From JADKFD01 sp050250665 (lineage in GTDB: Bacteria; Pseudomonadota; Gammaproteobacteria; Xanthomonadales; SZUA-5), in NCBI GenBank assembly GCA_050250665.1, contig JBFWOF010000084.1, forward strand, positions 1 through 16,830: DNA of 16,830 nt. The letters run 5' to 3'. The position numbers and the translations under genes were made by a program. Shown here in pieces: positions 14,890 through 16,830 of the stretch (the stretch's first letter is position 1; the number at the start of each line of letters is the position of its first letter). Under the pieces are notes generated by a model that saw only the letters and a list, made by a program, of their open reading frames with translations, was not told where the DNA came from and searched no databases.

Positions 14890-16830
14890 ATGGGCTTGCG
14901 CGAGCTTCGTCGTCGACTGGCGCAGGTCATGGCCGCCGATTTCCCGCGTCTGCGTCGGGATCTGGATCGCTGGCGGGCCGATACGCCGGACGCCGATCAG
15001 CGTCTGGCGCAGCTGGCCGAGCAGATCGAGGCCTCGGCCCAGCGCAGCGAGTTGCGCCGCGCGCGGGTACCGGAGGTTTCGGTGCCCGAGGATCTGCCGA
15101 TCGCCACCCGGGCTGACGAGATTGTCGAAGCGATCCGCGCCCATCAGGTGGTCGTCGTCGCTGGCGAGACCGGCTCGGGCAAGACCACGCAGCTGCCCAA
15201 GCTGTGTCTGGCCGCAGGGCGCGGGCTGGCCGGGCTGATTGGTTGCACGCAGCCACGGCGGATCGCCGCCAAGAGCATCTCCAGACGTGTCGCCGAAGAG
15301 CTGAAGTCGCCACTGGGGCAGCTGGTCGGCTTCGCCGTGCGCTTTCAGGATCAGGTCAACGAGGACACGCTGGTCAAGTTCATGACCGACGGCATTCTGC
15401 TGGCGGAAACCCAGTCTGACCGTTTCCTGCGCCGCTATGACACGCTGATCATCGACGAAGCCCACGAGCGCAGTCTGAACATCGACTTTCTGCTCGGCTA
15501 TCTGAAGCGGCTGCTGCCCAAACGCCCGGATCTGAAGCTGATCATCACCTCGGCCACCATCGACACCGAGCGCTTCGCCGCCCACTTCCACGGCGCACCG
15601 GTGATCTCGGTGGAGGGCCGCGGCTATCCGGTCGAGGTGCGCTGGCGACCGATCGAGGGGGATCGCGAAGAGCGCGGCGACTCCGGCCTGTACCAGGCCA
15701 TCGCCAACGCCACCGAAGAGCTGGCCGGCAGCGATCCGCGCGGCGACATCCTGGTGTTCCTGCCCGGCGAACGCGAGATCCGCGACGCCCACAAGGCGCT
15801 GGAGAACCGTCGCTACGCCCACACCGAGGTGTTGCCGCTGTACGCACGGCTGTCAGGCGCGGCCCAGGATCGGGTGTTCCAGCCGGGGCCGCAGCGGCGC
15901 ATCGTGCTCGCCACCAATGTGGCCGAGACTTCGATCACGGTGCCGCGCATCCGCTTCGTCATCGACAGCGGCATCGCCCGGGTCAATCGCTACAGCCAGC
16001 GCAACAAGGTGCAGCGACTGCAGATCGAGCCGATCTCGCAAGCTTCGGCCAACCAGCGCGCCGGTCGCTGCGGGCGCCTGTCTGCCGGCATCGCCGTGCG
16101 CCTCTACGACGAGGCCGACTACCAGAAGCGCCCGGAATACACCGATCCCGAGCTGCTGCGCTCCTCCCTGGCCGGAGTGATCCTGCGCATGCTTGATCTG
16201 GACCTCGGCGACCCGGCCGACTTTCCCTTTCTCGATCCGCCCAGCGAGCGCGCCCTGCAGGACGGCTTCTTGTTGCTGCGCGAAATTGCGGCGATCGACG
16301 AGCACAAGCGCCTGACGCCCATCGGCCACGACATGGCCAAGCTGCCCATCGATGTGCGCCTGGCACGCTTCCTGATAGCCGCCCGCGACGCCCGCGTGCT
16401 CGACGAAGCCCTGGTCATCGCCGCCGGCCTGTCGATCCAGGACCCCCGCGAGCGCCCGGCCGAGGTACGCGGCCTGGCCGACGCCGCGCATCAGGCCTTC
16501 GTTCACGACAAGAGCGATTTCCTGACCCTGCTGCAGCTGTGGCAGGCCTACAACCACGAGCATGAAGAGCTCACCCAGAGCCGTTTGCGCGACTGGTGCA
16601 AGAGCCACTTCCTGTCCTATCTGCGCATGCGCGAATGGCGTGAGCTGCATCGGCAGTTGTTGTTGATTGTGCGCGAGCGGGGGTGGGGGGAGGCGGGAGT
16701 TCAAGAGCCGGGACCGGGGACCCGGGACCTTCAAAAGCCGGGACCGGGGACCCGGGACCGGGGACCCGGGAAAGGCGCGCCCGGACGTGGCGACGAATCC
16801 GGTCGAAGTGCTGCTCTTGCTTCAACCGGG
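14890..16830 (+). CDS. hrpA: ATP-dependent RNA helicase HrpA, DEAH-box (5' part, runs off the window)
   Basis: The frame is open from ATG 14890 to the window end, 647 of about 1300 expected residues. Helicase motifs in order are GETGSGKT (92-99, Lys98), the DEAH box (189-192), SAT (221-223) and QRAGRCGR (389-396), followed by an HA2-type helical region (LLRSSLAGVILRMLDLDLGD) and YLRMREWRELHRQLL. E. coli HrpA is an RNA helicase implicated in mRNA processing and rescue of stalled ribosomes. The start is uncertain: no good ribosome-binding site is present, GTG 14884 is in frame, and the palindrome ends 21 bp upstream. A heptamer repeat is inserted in frame from about residue 604. Confidence 0.95.
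   Translation, partial: MGLRELRRRLAQVMAADFPRLRRDLDRWRADTPDADQRLAQLAEQIEASAQRSELRRARVPEVSVPEDLPIATRADEIVEAIRAHQVVVVAGETGSGKTTQLPKLCLAAGRGLAGLIGCTQPRRIAAKSISRRVAEELKSPLGQLVGFAVRFQDQVNEDTLVKFMTDGILLAETQSDRFLRRYDTLIIDEAHERSLNIDFLLGYLKRLLPKRPDLKLIITSATIDTERFAAHFHGAPVISVEGRGYPVEVRWRPIEGDREERGDSGLYQAIANATEELAGSDPRGDILVFLPGEREIRDAHKALENRRYAHTEVLPLYARLSGAAQDRVFQPGPQRRIVLATNVAETSITVPRIRFVIDSGIARVNRYSQRNKVQRLQIEPISQASANQRAGRCGRLSAGIAVRLYDEADYQKRPEYTDPELLRSSLAGVILRMLDLDLGDPADFPFLDPPSERALQDGFLLLREIAAIDEHKRLTPIGHDMAKLPIDVRLARFLIAARDARVLDEALVIAAGLSIQDPRERPAEVRGLADAAHQAFVHDKSDFLTLLQLWQAYNHEHEELTQSRLRDWCKSHFLSYLRMREWRELHRQLLLIVRERGWGEAGVQEPGPGTRDLQKPGPGTRDRGPGKGAPGRGDESGRSAALASTG
16700..16774 (+). repeat. GGGACC heptamer element inserted in frame in hrpA
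   Basis: Two 30-bp copies (16700-16729 and 16730-16759) differ at one base. Each has a GAGCC/AAGCC head followed by 7-bp units GGGACCG, GGGACCC, GGGACC. More units run to 16774. Thirty bases is ten codons, so the duplication keeps the frame and codes QEPGPGTRDL then QKPGPGTRDR. The stretch is unlike the HrpA sequence I know at this point. Confidence 0.85.

Noticed and set aside
15853..16734. Minus-strand frame opposite hrpA
   Set aside because: Helicase motifs read on the plus strand; this frame is antisense.

Overview
The window reads as GC-rich gammaproteobacterial chromosome, most likely Xanthomonadales/Lysobacterales. The reasons are a metK and ahcY pair with an S-adenosylhomocysteine (SAH) riboswitch before ahcY, a HrpA helicase, a FadI-type thiolase, and many short GTAG-headed palindromic repeats and 7-bp tandem arrays of the kind I associate with that order. 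The taxonomic call is from memory of these features, not from a search.

Layout. Bases 1-124 look like the end of an IS21-like insertion sequence with a perfect 23-bp period. It cuts a PhaB-like short-chain dehydrogenase (minus strand, to 472) in half. metK (715-1926, +) and ahcY (2688-4118, -) converge on a 760-bp gap holding a 22-unit GGGACTY array, a REP pair and the ahcY terminator. ahcY has a good -10 box and a clear SAH riboswitch (4145-4219). Next come a TonB-like protein (4340-5011, -), a divergent ankyrin protein (5124-5789, +), two secreted proteins of unknown function (5865-6428 and 6621-7016, +) and a D-3-hydroxybutyrate dehydrogenase (7088-7882, +). A 1016-residue exported, probably lipid-anchored protein with four exact 93-residue Ig-like repeats runs 11215-8165 (-). 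A small secreted protein (11410-11718, +) converges with a thiolase (11811-13094, -). A repeat-packed 517-bp gap precedes an unrecognised 377-residue protein (13621-14754, +). The 5' half of hrpA (14890 to the window end, +) closes the window.

How it works together. MetK makes S-adenosylmethionine; AhcY removes the SAH left after methyl transfer and is controlled by SAH through the riboswitch. The truncated PhaB-like gene, the hydroxybutyrate dehydrogenase and the thiolase all concern C4 acyl/ketone chemistry (polyhydroxybutyrate or acetoacetate turnover), but they are scattered and not an operon.

The most unusual signal is in the repeats. Heptamer arrays share an AGAGCYGG head and lie G-rich strand sense at or near gene 3' ends (metK, ahcY). 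One copy is inserted in frame inside hrpA. The GTAG-headed palindromes keep their flanks while their stems change by compensating substitutions.
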